Source: Struthidea cinerea
Lineage: Eukaryota; Chordata; Aves; Passeriformes; Corcoracidae
NCBI GenBank assembly: GCA_013397865.1
Contig: VZTI01001783.1
Span: forward strand, 356,554-420,553
Reading direction: 5' to 3'
Length of the DNA: 64,000 nucleotides
Under the pieces are notes generated by a model that worked only from the letters and a program-made list of their open reading frames with translations, was not told the DNA's origin and did not search any database. The first letter of the stretch is position 1; each line of letters starts with the position of its first letter. Below are positions 1-13,600 of this stretch, piece by piece. The position numbers and the translations under genes are program-made.

Positions 1-3000
1 AAATTCCCTTGGTGCCAACCAACATTTCCATAGAACCCTATCTTTGCTCCTCATAAAGCCAGTCCCCAGTTCCCTTTTCTGAACTCCGAGTCACCTGGGC
101 TGAACTTTGGGAGACCACAGGGGACGTCCATCCCTGCCGTCACCACTGCCAGCAGGCTTCAGGCAATGCAGGACCTCTGTCCTTCCATTAGTTGGCTGGA
201 AACAGTGCCCTGGGGAGCCCTGGGACAAATATATGTCCCATTTCTAGAGTGTTAAAAAATGTGGTTGAATAGATGGCTGAAGCTGACTTTTTGTCTTCAA
301 ATTAACTTGAGCAATGCAATATAGTGCTGGGAGTTGGACCGTGTGTGGTCAGGAGTGGGAAGATTGGTTCATCGGAGTCACCAGCCAGTGAGATGTGCCT
401 TGCTCACACTGGAAACACAGCTCTGGGGTGAAAATGGTGCTAAAACGTACAGCAGAAGAGAGAGGTCTTTCAATACCAATTATTCCCTGTTAGTGCTGCC
501 ATGCACATTGTGCCAAGCAATGGAAAACCTAGAGCAAACAATTATGAGATTCTGCACAGAGATTTCACTGTCTCAGATTTCTGCAGATATCTGTGGCTAT
601 TCGTAAATTCCCATGCACATACCAAGAACACACCTTTGCGACACAGGAATATTTGGTTTTGGGAACAGTGCTTTCATGGTTCACCAGGAGCCTTGGGCAG
701 GGAAGCTACAAGGAGCTCTGTGGGCCACAAGCACAAAGCTACCTTTGATGAACTGGGTCTCATGCATTTGCAGATTTATGATTAAACTTAGAAAAAAAGT
801 CATTTTCTTTAACTAGAAAAATCTATATCTCCTGGGTGTCATTAGTATCTATGGAGATACTGCACAAAATCTATTCTGGTGTTGGTTTATGACATATTAG
901 TTCAAAATAGCAGAGAAGCACAAGCACTAGTAGCAGTTTAGCCGCTTTCAAATTAATAGATTTATGTACCATACCACCCTGGGCACGTGGATGCACAGAG
1001 GCACAAATGCACCTTTCCCTCCTTCTGTCTGTCCTCATGATTTTCTTCTATGCTTAATTCTCATTTGTATGTATTAATATCAATAATTCTTAACATATTA
1101 CCTTACAGTAATCAATGGAAGTTTAACATCAATCTTTTTCAGCATTTCAGGTATTGTTACACTCTAGCATGAGTCTGGCAGCATTTGGGTGGGATCCGGG
1201 TTTGCAAGAGCACAAAAACAAGCTTGCAAAGAGGGACTAGGTAATGGAACACCAGGTAATTATTTAAAAGATCACAGATTGCATAGATTTATTTGAGACA
1301 GAGTACTGAAACAAAGGAGAGGCTTATTAGTGTTGTCTTTCCCTTTTTATTTCCTCTAATATCCTGATTCCTTCAAGCTGTTAATCATAAGAGCCTTATT
1401 AAGGTTACTGAAAATATAATAAAAGAAAAATAGAGGGACCTGATACATCAGGAATTACCAGAAGTTTGAAAAGCCTGCCTGTTTTCCCTTTGAAATCTTG
1501 GCAGGCATGTAGAGTGCTCAAACCTGCTCCCGCAGATTAGTTGTCGTTCCCCATCCAGCAGTGGCTACCTTTATTATACTCCAGGTATGGCCCAGAGTTT
1601 TTTATAAGTTTCACAAAATGTCTTGCAGAACCTGGAGACAAAACTTATAAAGAACACATTAGCTCTTGCAGACAGTTCAGCAGACAGCTGCTGCCCCAGA
1701 CAACCACATGATTGTTTACAGTGAACAGTGTTGCCTGTTAATCAGGTATCCACTTGTGTCAAGGCTGGAGGCAGCACCCTGAGTGCAGAACCTTCTGACT
1801 GCACCAGCTTTGTGGCTGGCTTCTCCCTACTGATAACTACCTGTTGTAATATTGCATTCAAATGCACTGAAAGGCTCTGCCTACCTCAGGCAAAGCTGTG
1901 TTTGAAAACACCGTCACTTTTCTCAAAGACTGGACATGCCCTTGACCAATCATATCAAATTATCCTTAAAAAGATAGTTGAAAATGTTTCTTTAATTGTC
2001 TTTGGGATTAATGAAGAAGGAGTCTAAAAAGTACATTTGGATTTTATCTATAAATCTAGCTAGTTGGCACTTTCAGCCATATTTGCCAGGGTGACAGCAA
2101 TAGCTCCTCCTGCCCTTACTGTCGGTGTTGCATTCAGTAGTTCTGCTTGTGTGGCCAGGTCGACCAAGTTCAGCACCATTATAGAACCCAGTAGTCAGCT
2201 CTGTGTTTTTACAGCTGCTCGAGGTTTGTTCTCCAGCATTTTGGGGGTCAGGCGCTCTTCCATGATGAGCTGTGAGTGTTAGCACCCCGTCCTCATCAGG
2301 GAGTGTGGGAGGATGCTACCTGCACACCCCTGCAGATGCACTTACCCAGTGGACCGTGCACAGTTGCTGGCTGTGCCACCACTACCACTGGTATGGTTAC
2401 AGGAACGTCAGGAAACCTGAAGGATCACCTAGGATTCTTGCACAAGTCTAACTGAGGAATACAGATGCAGAACAGCAGCTTCTCCAAATGTTCAGACATT
2501 TATAGCAGCACTGTCTTGCATTCTTTTGTACACTGCGTATTCATACCTGTGTACACATGAAAGTGTATTTTAATGTATAATCTTTGGAATAAGTATCATC
2601 AAGACACATTAATTTATGGAAAATACAGTTTTTCATATATTGCTGACTCCTCCACTTTCTCACTCTTAAATTATTCATAGATATATTTGTTTCTCACAGT
2701 CTTTTCGCTACTTTTTAATTTGAGCCCTTCCCATGCTGATGTCACTCCTGGTTTTTATTTCCCTTTCAGACCTGTTGTCTGCTATCCAGCTGTAACACAA
2801 ATTTTCCCCTTCCCAAATACTTTCAGAGCACTTTGTATTGTGGGTATGTTTGGGGGTTTTGTGTTTTTTCTCAACACAGTCATTAGGAATCCTGAGTACT
2901 CTCTGAGCTTCCTTGGTAACGATTATGAAAATCTCTGAAGCTGGTTGGGATGGATCCCTCCCAAGCAGTGGAAGAACTACCTTTTCCCTCACTCTGAGAT

Positions 3001-3353
3001 GGAAAACCTAACATGCATTGCAAAGGTAGCGACCCTTTCTGCAGCCATATGCCCATAAGCAATATCCGCTCAAGAAAAGTCAAGGGCTGATCCAATGCAA
3101 TTCCTGAACAGCCTGGGCAATGCATTCTCTGTGAGTGCAGGGATTGCACACCCTTGCTACATCACACTAATGTCTCCTGTGCAAACATTCTCCTTGTAAA
3201 GTTAAACAAAAAAAAAACAGCTTTCCTTTGACACACAGCACATGTATTTCCAGTGTAATTCCTGAAATATATAGTGATCCATGCCTCAAAGTAAGACTAG
3301 GAAGTCTTTGTAGGACAAACCTTTGAGTGACCAGAATATCTTCACACACACAT
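1..3353. other. unique sequence, no gene recognised
   Basis: I see only short open frames, none above about 99 codons, many overlapping in other frames. The stretch at about 2064-2285 is open on both strands (72 codons plus, 70 codons minus), is somewhat GC-richer than its surroundings, and has no recognisable domain. No repeat family was recognised. It reads as ordinary non-coding sequence. Confidence 0.6.
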
Positions 3354-3440
3354 TAAAAAAAAAAAAAAAAAACCAAAACAAAACCAAACCAAACAAAAAT
3401 CCACAAACCAAACAAAAATGAAAACAAGCAATCAAAAAAG
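3354..3440. repeat. A-rich low-complexity tract
   Basis: An uninterrupted run of A (about 3355-3372) is followed by degenerate CAAAA / CCAAA units. It could be the decayed tail of an old retroposed sequence on the plus strand, but the flank to the left matches no element I know. The minus-strand open frames here (Phe-rich peptides) are produced by the tract and are not genes. Confidence 0.85.
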
Positions 3441-4689
3441 CCCCAAACAGACAAGAAAAGATAAATTGAAAAACACCCCAAACTCTTGGGATGGGCAAGC
3501 ATCCAAATGATGCTCTTGTTTACCCATATCAGATAACAGTTATACATAAGCTGCAGCTGCCTCACTAGCATATGCAGGACAGCAAATAAATACCTTTCAG
3601 TGCTAGTCCCCACAACATTTCTCCTGGCAAGAGACACCCCGTATCTATGTCTTGGGGATGTGATGGAAAGAGGGATATATTACACACCATGACAGCCACA
3701 GCGAAGTGGTGTTGGCCATGACTGATTAGGAAAGGAACTCTGTCATTCCTTATCTTGAATAACTTCCCTTATCTCACGTATATGTTGTTTTATCCCTGAA
3801 AAAAAACAGTGGAGGTTGGCAGATGGGCAGGAACGCAGCTGGCTATCCTACTTCAAGCAGCTGCAATTTCTTGTGGTCTAATTTTAACTGAATCACAGTC
3901 TGCATTTGTAATTGAAACCAGTCATTTTACTTTTAGGATATCCTACCCTGTCAGGACTGAACATCTGCTTTTATGACCTTCAAAATTATCTTCAAGTCTA
4001 TGTAAAAACCACCTTTTCCTGTGCCTGTAACTTTCCTTTTTACCATGTCTTTCCAGCAGAAACCATTGGTTTCCAATCCACAGCCTTACTCAAAAGTATC
4101 TCAAACAATAGGTAGGTTTTCAATTCATATAGCTCTCCTTATTGTCAAACACTTGTATTACAAATCCATACCATTTCAATAAAAGAATATGACTAATTCA
4201 ACAGGTTATCTCCAACATCTGTCATATGAAAAATTAATTGATGAACTCACCCTTATTTTTTTGTGCTTTTCTGATACACGAGCCAAGTTTCAGCTCTCAA
4301 ACTAGAGACGCGCCAAACATCATTTAAGTGTGATCAGTGGCATACATACAGGAATTTACACCTTTTTTTTTCTCCCCAACTCTATTCATAACATTAAGTG
4401 ATTAACTTAAAATCTCAGTTCACTGAAGTTCAGTTTCTCACTGGCTGCTTATAAGGAGGGTCCCTTTAGCTTTCATGTTCTTCACCTGCACCAAAGATTG
4501 CAGATGACTCTGATGATGTTTATGGAACACAGTGTAGGATTTGGATGTTCTTGGAAGTAGCATGACGCAAATCATCAGCAGCTTTTGCCTACACAACAAG
4601 ATTTTCAAAATGAAGCATTCTTTGTTTACTTTTAATAGCAAAAAAAACCTGTGAAATGCAGAAAAAAAATCCTAAAATGCTCAAGTTGA
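3441..4689. other. unique AT-rich sequence, nothing recognised
   Basis: No gene, repeat family or structured element seen. Open frames are below 95 codons and look like chance. Confidence 0.55.
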
Positions 4690-5010
4690 AATTTGCAAGC
4701 TTAGCTGATTAATGAGCGCTTTCTCTTGTCAACAAGCAATTTAGGGCAAAGCAAGGATATTTGCAAATGCTGTCCATGACAGCTTATATCTTTAAAATTA
4801 GTCTTACCATTTTGGGTTAATTAGTCATTTTTCAGGTATAGAATTTACAAAGAGGGCTAGAAAAAGGCAAAAATAATAGAAAAGTAGCAAAAATAATTTA
4901 AAAATCAACTATTGCATAATTTTAAATTCTGTTGAATTCATGTTAGCTAATTAAAGTTAATTAAAAATTGTGATAAAGACATTTAGCTGGCAAAGATTAT
5001 TGTATGTTGA
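4690..5010. promoter_or_regulatory. candidate conserved non-coding element (homeodomain-motif rich)
   Basis: The segment is AT-rich but not low-complexity. It carries many TAAT/ATTA cores (GATTAATGAG, GGGTTAATTAGTC, AGCTAATTAAAGTTAATTAA) interspersed with TTTGCAA and TTGCATAA, octamer or C/EBP-like words. Such clustering is typical of enhancers near developmental genes, but AT-rich DNA generates these cores easily. No conservation evidence is available from a single sequence, so this is a texture-based proposal. Confidence 0.2.
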
Positions 5011-5399
5011 TCTACACTACATTTCTGGACAGAACTATTTTCAAATAAAGCTAATGGTATTTAAATTAAGAACTTGTAGGAGTAGCAGGGACTTTAGGAA
5101 AAACAGCACATTAAATCATATTTTCCATTTGCACTTTTAATCACAGATTTCAGCAAACAGAGTCCATGTAGTGACAGTGATGTTACCCTGAGAAATTCTT
5201 ACTGGAATTTAGAAAATCAGCAGTGCTTCAGTCAAAACACTTCAGTCAAAATGAAAATTGAAGTTTTACTTTGCTCACCACAGCAAGAAAGGGTTAGAAA
5301 AGCCCCAAGGAAAATGCATGTTTATTCATAAATCCAAATTATATGAACTGAAACAATTAAATGGTAGTTTAGAAGCACTAACTTCAAGCCAAAGTGCTA

Positions 5400-5690
5400 C
5401 AATGGTGTTGTACTGCAGATTCATTAGTTGGCACTAAGCTTGGAATAATTGTGTTGAGGGGCCAGCCTTCGTCAATTAAAAATGATGTATGTCCCTTTGT
5501 CTGAATTACCGCTTGTTTTAGACACAATCCATCCATCCAGAGGGAAGCTTATCCATCTAGCTTTTGACATGAGTCTGTAATCTGATTGGTCAGCATCAGA
5601 CAGGAATGTTCAGTAATTAAATAATAATTAAATGTGTATTGATTGGTATAACCTTGGCTACATTCGTTACCCTCTGCTGTGCTATGGTTG
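5400..5690. promoter_or_regulatory. candidate conserved non-coding element
   Basis: A mixed-composition stretch contains GATTCATTAG, TTGGCACTAAGC (half-site resembling NFI), GGAATAATTG, GTCAATTAAAAATGATG, GAATTACCGC, two GATTGG words (reverse CCAAT) and ATTAAATAATAATTAAAT. The mixture of distinct motifs without simple repetition is the reason for flagging it. No open frame of note crosses it. Function is inferred only. Confidence 0.22.
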
Positions 5691-8600
5691 ATGGTGGGGA
5701 AGCCTTCTTGTTATGCTTTTGGACATCTTTCTCTCCCTGGGAGAGTGCTCTAACATCCTCTGCTACTTACCGCTTTCTTGATAATTGAGATGGGCAAGGC
5801 TGCGATCAATGCTGAGTTTTTCAGCAGATACTGGAAAGTTGGGATTAAAATTTCTATCCAAACGTTGCTGTCTTTCTACATGTTTCTGTGGAGGGAAGGG
5901 CAGACAGACTTGCAGGTCTGGGTGTCACAGAGCAAGCAGTGACACAAAAACGAATGGAGCATGAAATTAAATTTTAGAACTTGTGCAGTGTTTTCTACCA
6001 CAGTGATAGTGAGGTAATGAAACTCCCCAGGTTCAAGATATCAAATGAATTCTACAACCCCACATACTTAGTCCCGGAACTCAGCCAGGTAATGATTAAA
6101 CCTGCCAAAAGAAGATCCAGGGGAATGTACTTAGATTCAACAAAGCAGTCAGGGGTTTGAAGACGTTTCAGACCTTGAAACAGACTGGAAATGTCTTGTC
6201 CCAAAGCAAAGGAATCTCATTCTTTACAAAAGAGATAGGAAGACTATTTGCTGAACAGAGAAAACATCTGTTTAACACCATCAGTAGAGGAGCCCGAAGA
6301 AGGCTTTTGGAAAAAAAGAATAGGCATTCATTTCAAAGTTCACAAAGTAATTCTGAAATTCTGTTTTGTATAAGTAAGACTGAGTGAGAACTCCCTTTTT
6401 CTTTCATTAAAAAAAAAAAGGGAAAAAACCCAAAAGCACTTCTAAGAGCTTTTACTCAGCTCTCATTTTTACACTCTCTTTGTTTTCCAGAGAGTAAGTA
6501 TGGTTGCATTTCAGAAGCAGAAAGTTTTCAGGGTTTAAGTGGTCTTCTGTGAGAATATTCAGGAAAGCTGGAACTTTTCCATTTTGCTCAGTTTCTGGTC
6601 AAGTAGTCTTTTGCAGGAAATCTTCTAGCTCTGTGATCCAGTCAGACATCTTTCAATAGACACAGCTGTCACTCTCTCTTGAACTTCTAATTTACTTTAT
6701 TTACTCTTTACTAATGATAAACAGAACCCTTTAAGGCATCTTTATTAAAGAAATTTGAGACTAATGTAAAAAATGTAAAAGCAAGAAAATATAAAAAGCT
6801 GATCTAGGATAGAACATGGTTTTTTTTGAAGTAGTCATCTTGTTCATACAAAAGTCTCAGGCTTTATTTGTTTAGTTCATTTGGACCATTTTTACCTCAA
6901 ATAGCTGAAATGTTACTCCAGCAGATAATAAATCAGAACATTTCTCTTGATTCTCTTGTCAGGTCACATTCTTAGTCCGATATTTATTCCTGCAGCTGTA
7001 GTGATTAAATGCACTCATTGCCTAAAATCATGAAACTGAAATTTCATCCTTGTTTGTCATTACTGAAAAGTGTACCAACACGTAGTATATTTTAAAATAG
7101 TGACTTTTTCTCTTCTTGCAGTTTGCAAAACATATCCAGCGAGCTTGCAGTGACTAAAGAATGCACAAATAACTTCTGATCTGGATTCCCTCATATGCCA
7201 TATTTACTGTCACCAGGGGATTAGGTGCCAAAAAAAACTCAGTGAAATTTGTAGCATTTCAACAGGACATAGCAAGCATGTCAGTGAAATGAAAGGCCAG
7301 TGCATCCAGTGGTGCCACAGCTGAAAACGCCTTCTGTGGCATGCATTTCATTTCTCTGAAAGCCATGCCAAATGTTATAAAATGCTGAAACCCTTTTGTC
7401 AGATTTACCAAGCCATCCCCATTCAGCAGTGTTTTTGACACGGGACACCATGAAAAAGCTAAACAAAATGCAGAGTTCTATACCGAACACAAGTGGCTAA
7501 CTGTTGCCACTTCAGTTTCTTTTGTACCTTTCCCGACTTGCTCAACATACTAAGTATGCTGGCACTGTCCCAGATCTGAAAACCTAAAATTTGACAAGGA
7601 AGGATTCAAAATGGCGAAATGCTCCAAGTGTCAGAGTTTGCATTTAGTTACGAGCTAGTTGAAAACAGGGGTTCAACATCTCCTTGTTAATACTAATCTG
7701 AAGAAGCGAGTGAGCCATCTGAACGATGCACAGTGTTCCCTTAATCTAGTGAGAGATTTTTACTCATCTGGGTATATGTTCATATGTGCACTTCTGGCAG
7801 ATGTGTTCAGAGGAGGCTGTCCATAAATGAAACATGGACTTTAGAGTCTGCACTCTTCAGAGGAACCATGATTCCCTGAGGGATTGCAGAGCAGTATCTT
7901 TGAGCAAGAGCCTCCGATTAAAAGGATAAGGTTTCTGCAATAAAATTTTTTAAAAGTAATAGAAGAAAATTTACAGTGGTGACACGATTTAGGAATTCAT
8001 TGGGAAAGGCACAACTCTGCATGCCAGAAAGTGCAAGCAGGTCCACATGGCACAGCACAGCCAGGCTTTGCAGCGAGGATAAGCCCAGGGAAAGGAAGGG
8101 CGGTATCTCCCAGAGGTACTTTAAAATAAGATCCTCGGAGCTGCAGATTTGTTATGGGAAGAAGGAGGTTTGGATTGTATCACATCCAAGTCTGTTATTG
8201 GTTTAATCCCTCACAGTCAGGACCCCGGCTCTGGGCATCCCTTCCTGGATGAGATGGTGCTTTTCGCCACTGCCGCGCCACTTGCAGAACAAGGGGGATT
8301 CAGTCTCACACTGTAAATCATGTCCCCAGGCAGCTCCCTTCACAGGCGTGCCTCGTGAGATAACAGGGCCTGGCGGCTGCACTGCCTTTCAGGAGCTCAC
8401 CAGCCAACTCCCTGGCCTCTCTGCCGCTGAAAGAATTGCATTTGCAGCCATTAGTAGGGGAAGGACCTGGCACGGCTGGCAATGCCGGGGTCAAAGCTAA
8501 TGGCTGCCTTCATTTCAGCCCTTGCCAAAGGCTGAGAGACCCATGGCAATGGCAGAGACACCACTTGTGTAAAGCAGGGGATATTTTGGGTCTTAGCAAT

Positions 8601-8904
8601 TGCAATAGCCAGTCTCCTCAGGGCTGGCTCTTTCTTCCACTTCGCTTCAAGTTTTTGCTTGCTTAAAGGGAATATTTCCTGTTGTGGTGTTGCTTCAGAC
8701 AGGAATTCCCTCATTTTGCCTTATCTGTATCCAAGCCATAGGGAGGTGGCAGAAAAGGTCAGTCTGACATTTTTCTACATGAAACTTCTTGTTTTGATGA
8801 CCTGTTCACATTCTCTGAGGTTCCCTTGCCACCAGGACAATCACCTCTGCCACATAGAGAATATGGACCCCCTGTGGAAACTGGCAGGCTTCACAATCGC
8901 TTCT
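5691..8904. other. unique sequence, no gene recognised
   Basis: Nothing recognised as coding or repetitive. The segment at about 8220-8530 is GC-richer than its surroundings and open in several overlapping frames (76-87 codons on both strands). That pattern reflects base composition more than a gene. A splice-like motif pair occurs at about 6481-6497 but encloses only three bases. Confidence 0.55.
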
Positions 8905-9036
8905 GAATTAAGCCTCCTGACACCCTTGCTAAGCACTGTTATCCTGTATCTCTGGAGGAACATTAAACCAGAAAGAGGCTAAATAACTTCTGCAAGGTCA
9001 CATATCAAGTGTGTGACAAAGCTGGGAAAACAACAT
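8905..9036 (-). mobile_element. MIR-type CORE-SINE fragment (3' half)
   Basis: Read on the minus strand this is the 3' half of an amniote MIR SINE. On the plus strand it shows the reversed MIR order: CCTCCTGACACCC, then a diverged version of the TTATCC...TTTACAGATGAGG block, then GAGGCTAAATAACTTCTGCAAGGTCACA, which matches the MIR core GAGGTTAAGTAACTTGCCCAAGGTCACA, then the region before GCTGGGA. The tRNA-related head is missing. The element is heavily diverged, as expected for a family inactive since early amniote history. The open frames running through it are shadows. Confidence 0.75.
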
Positions 9037-10194
9037 AAATTACTGCAAGTCACCATCCTTTGTCTCCATGAGCTTCCAGCTTTTGTTGTTACTGTTATTA
9101 ATAAACAGACAGTATTACAACAGGCGCAGTCTGCAGTGAGGAGCGGACACCATTGCCCCAAGTACTGTGAAGGTGAAAGGATGGTCTTGAAGATGTTGAA
9201 ACCCAAAAGCAAGCCTTTCAGTTTCTCTTGTTGCTGGGAGTCTCCTGTACAATCTTGAAACTTTCACTGGACAGTCACTCAACATTTTAAAAATGCAGCT
9301 GGCTGTATAAGAAAAACCACGTAGACCTCTCATGTAAGGGATGCAGGGTTCCAGAAACATGAGAGGTACTGAATTTCAGCTTACCCCTTTTTCTGTCTTA
9401 TATTGAAAAGCATTCAAAACAGACAGGATTTTTGCTCATTTCCTGCAAATGGAGCTGAGAGGAAAAGTTACTGATTGCACTGACTGACCTACAAGAAGCA
9501 CACCCACAGTACGCTCAAAATTCAACTCAATAGCATTCCCTATACCAGCCAAGCCTGGCCTAACACCAGCATTACAACGTGCGGTGCTGCCGGATTCAGG
9601 CCTGGCTGACTTTACAGATCGGTCGCAGGTTTCTCTTTAGATATGAAACAGCTTCCAAGCCTCAGACGTGAATGCAATGTGCTGACTCACTGCCAGGTAT
9701 GTCACGCACAGGACAATAATGTCCAGGAAGTACAAGAATGTGGATTTATTTTTAAACTTATTTTTATTTAACAATTCTTAAACGCAATGGCAGTAAGTTT
9801 CTGCTTTTTCAATTCTTCCTTTTTCCTGAGCTACAGAATAAGTGATCAGACAGTAAGTAACTCCAGGCACTGAATTTACGGGGAAATTGTTGCACTTTCA
9901 GGTGGTCAAAGTCATTAACTCATACTTTATTACAGCAGCCAAGGCATGCAATAATCAGCCCCAAAAGTACTGCTCTTTGGGTCTTAATGCTCAATTAATT
10001 TTCTGGAATCCACATCAAGAAACAAAGGAATGAGACCACAATAAGAAGAAGCATGGGAAGAGTTATTGTTTCCTTTATTCTTTAATTTCAATCTTGGTTT
10101 ATCAGAATTATAAATACTTCAACCAAACCCCATGCTGGTCAAGCCTTGCTGCTAGTCCAAATTGTTCTACTATTTCTGTTGACTCAAACAGGAT
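9037..10194. other. unique sequence, nothing recognised
   Basis: No gene or repeat recognised. Open frames of 77-81 codons on opposite strands near 8979-9360 overlap each other and the MIR relic and are not credible genes. Confidence 0.5.
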
Positions 10195-10600
10195 TAATTG
10201 CAGAGGGCAGCCATGTGGGTCAGACCAAAAGTCAATCTACTCCATCATGAGCCTCCAAAAGTGCCCAGCAGTGGATGCCCAGGAAATCCCATACAGATAG
10301 GATAAGCAGAAAGTGGTGCTTTCTCTGGGACATTCCCAGTGTTTAGCCTCTCTGTGAATGAGAGATGGTTTCTTTCTATCTAATATCGCTCATTAGACTT
10401 GTATTCCATCAGTCTATCAAATCCTTTTTGAACCGGTCTATAATATTATCATCCACAGCATTCTGTGACATGAAGACATATGAAATAACCTTTCAAGACA
10501 CTCATCAAGAGATGATGTTCATTTGTTCTGGATTTAGCAATTGCCATTTTTCTTTGACCTCATGACTTTCCCTTCAGCTGTGTATTACTGGGGCATAGCT
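10195..10600 (-). mobile_element. ancient CR1 LINE 3' end
   Basis: The plus strand shows GTGGGTCAGACCAAAAGTCAATCTA, then TGCCCAGCAGTGGATGCCCAGGAAATCCC, then TCAAATCCTTTTTGAACCGG, then CATCCACAGCATTCTGTGACATGAAG. This is the reverse complement of the 3' untranslated end of an old CR1 lineage shared by turtles, crocodilians and birds, recognised by its terminal TAGATGGACCTTTGGTCTGACCC-like motif. The copy is strongly diverged with small indels. The 60-68 codon plus-strand open frames inside it are incidental. Exact subfamily was not determined. Confidence 0.75.
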
Positions 10601-13600
10601 GAGAAAAATGATGTTGTAGTCATCCAGCCTCCAAAGATCAATAGTGTTCCTCCTTGAAAAGCAAAAAATGCTATTTTCAGGGTAAGAATATTATAAACAC
10701 TTATTTGCAAAAGGAAAAGAAATAAAACAAAGGGCACCCAAGCATTTTGCACAGGCCTACAGAAGACATTTTATGTCTGAAACACTTAACAGAAATCCTT
10801 TACTGGCAAGCTACACTTCAAAGCAGTGCAGGCATGAAGTTTCTGGGCAAGGCTCAGCCTCCTTGACTAGAACAGCTGTAGAGGAATGTTATCCATGCAA
10901 GCTCAGGAAACAAATATGCAACTCTATATTCATGATCCAAGTGCAGTACTCCTGAATTTTCCTACTGCTTGCGAGGCCAAAGCGTGCCTTTATGATTGTC
11001 TAGTCTGATCACATGGCTATGAATCTTAAAACAGTACTACTGCCACCAAGCCCACATTTTCTTTTAGAGATAAAAATACATATGCTAATTGGGAATTTAA
11101 GAACACTCTTGGGTGCCAGAAATCTGCAGTTGAGAGAGACAATGTTCTGTATTTAAAAAGAAAAATTAGACCAAAAAAAGTAATATAAAAATTATTAAAA
11201 CAAAAGGAAAGGCAAGAAAATCAAAGCATCAGATATCATGGTACAGTGGGAAGTGAATAAGGCAGGAAACAGGACATGATAATATCTATAGAAAAAAAGA
11301 TTAAGGACAAAAAACATTTAAGCATAACTAAAATAAAAGAGATCCTAACAATGGTTTTAGTACAGAGGGCAGGAGTACTGAAATATTTCTGGCCTTCTGG
11401 TTGGGAGAAAGACAGATTTATATGTATGATAAAATATTTCGCATACCATTATAACCATTATTTCTAAAGAGGATGCTAAGCAGCAGATTCCAAATGAAGA
11501 TTTAACAACAACAACAGCATCAGACCATTCCCATGTATGGATTTTTAAAAAGCCAGACAAGGATCTCTTTAGTATTCATCATCATTTCCAGTAAGTTTTG
11601 AAACACCCAGTAACTGCAGGGGAATAAAAGAGGCTGAGTTTGTGACAAGTGTAACCCGTGAGAAGTGTAAGCAGATATCCTGAGCAATTACACTCCCAGC
11701 AGCCTGCTAGCAAAGGCAGCTAGCAAATAGCTACTCTTGGTTTCTATTAATAACAAATTTTGAAAGGCAATAAAAGAAGTGCTAATCAACATGCATTCAT
11801 GAAAAATACATTTTGCAAAGTTAACCTGGGAACATTTTCACAGGATTACATATTTGGGTCATCTTTTCCACATTTATAGATAGCTTAACATCAGCACCTG
11901 AGGCAGACAGCATGAGGACATGGCCCTTCCTAGGGAAAATAGTGCACACTGGAGGAAGACACTGTGGGAGCAGGGACAAGGCGCAACATGCAGAGGGACA
12001 AGGCGCCCCTCAAACCCTGTTCCATCAGAGACAGAGGGATGTGTCAATGGCCTACAAAAAGGCCCCCATTAGAGGTTGAGGCAGAAGAAAGGTCCATCTT
12101 GCATAGTTCCAGGTCCTCATGTGCCCATCCCAAGCTGGGCATGGTCTTCAATACAACTTTGTGAAGGGTACTGAGGGAAATTAATATTAAGTCTATATTT
12201 GCAAATATGGTACCAGTTGCTCTAAGGTTTTTGCTCCTTTTAGTTCAGCTCATACAGTTTTACAGCTGATATTTGCACATGGTTAACAAATAGTGATTAA
12301 ACCTATAAACTCTCCTTTCGATCAGCTGTGAGAAAATGTTACACTTTGTGTACCCCAGAGTGAACAGCAAGGAAGACTGTTTAATGAGATCCAGTCTAAG
12401 CACTTTCTGAAAAATCAATTTAGCAAATACAGTACCAAATAAATATATATACCTGTTCTTCACACTGCCTATGTGCCTGAAATCTGAATAAACTGTGTTT
12501 ATGTTGCAAAATTGAAAACTTGCTTTTCATTTTCTACCCACTAGCAGATGACAAGTTTTAGCAAATTAATCACTTAATATGTTCTAAAACATTCATGTGC
12601 TGTATTCATTCAAACCTTTGTTCATAGTTAGTTTTCTAATAAAATACAGTCTTTCAAGTCTAGTTTTAAAATAAACCTTATTTCTCTAAAATGTGAAAAA
12701 CCTTTCATATTTGCAGTGAAGTAACCCACAGATATACCTTCACCATTTCCCTTCTTTCAGAAAGATTCATAATCTTTTTGATGTCATTATATGTGAAAGA
12801 AGGAAAATTAAACTTCAGGTGGCCAGTCTTATAAAAGTCTTCTTCAATAAAACAGGTCTTATTTCAGCAAATACTTGTATTTTGTAGATGTCATTAGTGA
12901 AGCAAGTATTTCTCCTCCTTTAGCCCCTGGATGTTTTTACATCCATACTGAAGAGTAATGAGGATTTTTGGTTTAAGACGTGCAGAAGGAATGAATGTGA
13001 GTCAGTGGGCAGGGCTTGTCAGGTACACAGACAGGAGATTTAAGATGCAAGGCAACGCATCCTCAGCTGTTGATACCAATTGAGGAAGTATTAGCCTAAG
13101 AAAATGCAAGGCAATGAATCTATCAGCTGCTTCTGACACTCAGTTCCTCCCTCCATTTCCTGCTCACTCCCGCTCCGCTGACCTCCAAATCCCCTTGTTT
13201 CCTATCTTGCTGATTTCTTTTTCAGCATCCTCAGCACTGTTATCTTCAAGCATTCTATTGCTGGCCCTCCTTCCATATTTTCTTTGTGTTGTTTCTAAGA
13301 GACCAGTTCTCAGTGAGAGCCTAATAACTACTATGTAAAGTGGGAGGCAGCAAAGGGTGAATAAGATATTAATAATTTTAAAAAATCATTAAAAACACAC
13401 ATGTTGGACTGATTCCTGCAAATTCCCAAAGATAAGAATATCTTTACAACCACTTGGAATGAACTTTGTGGGAACAGCATTTTAGCAAAGACTGAATAAA
13501 TTGTGCTTAAAAATGTAGATGGCTGAATTAATATTTTTTATTCTTTTAGTAGCTAAAATAGCCACTGAAAAAGTTCATATTTTGGAAGGTTTTATGAAGT

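Noticed and set aside
3286..3637. Hydrophobic Phe/Leu-rich minus-strand frames as membrane proteins
   Set aside because: They are translations of the A-rich tract and its flanks.
6481..6497. Acceptor and donor motifs (TTTTCCAG|AGA|GTAAGTATG) enclosing three bases
   Set aside because: A three-base microexon is implausible without other exons in phase. More likely chance juxtaposition.
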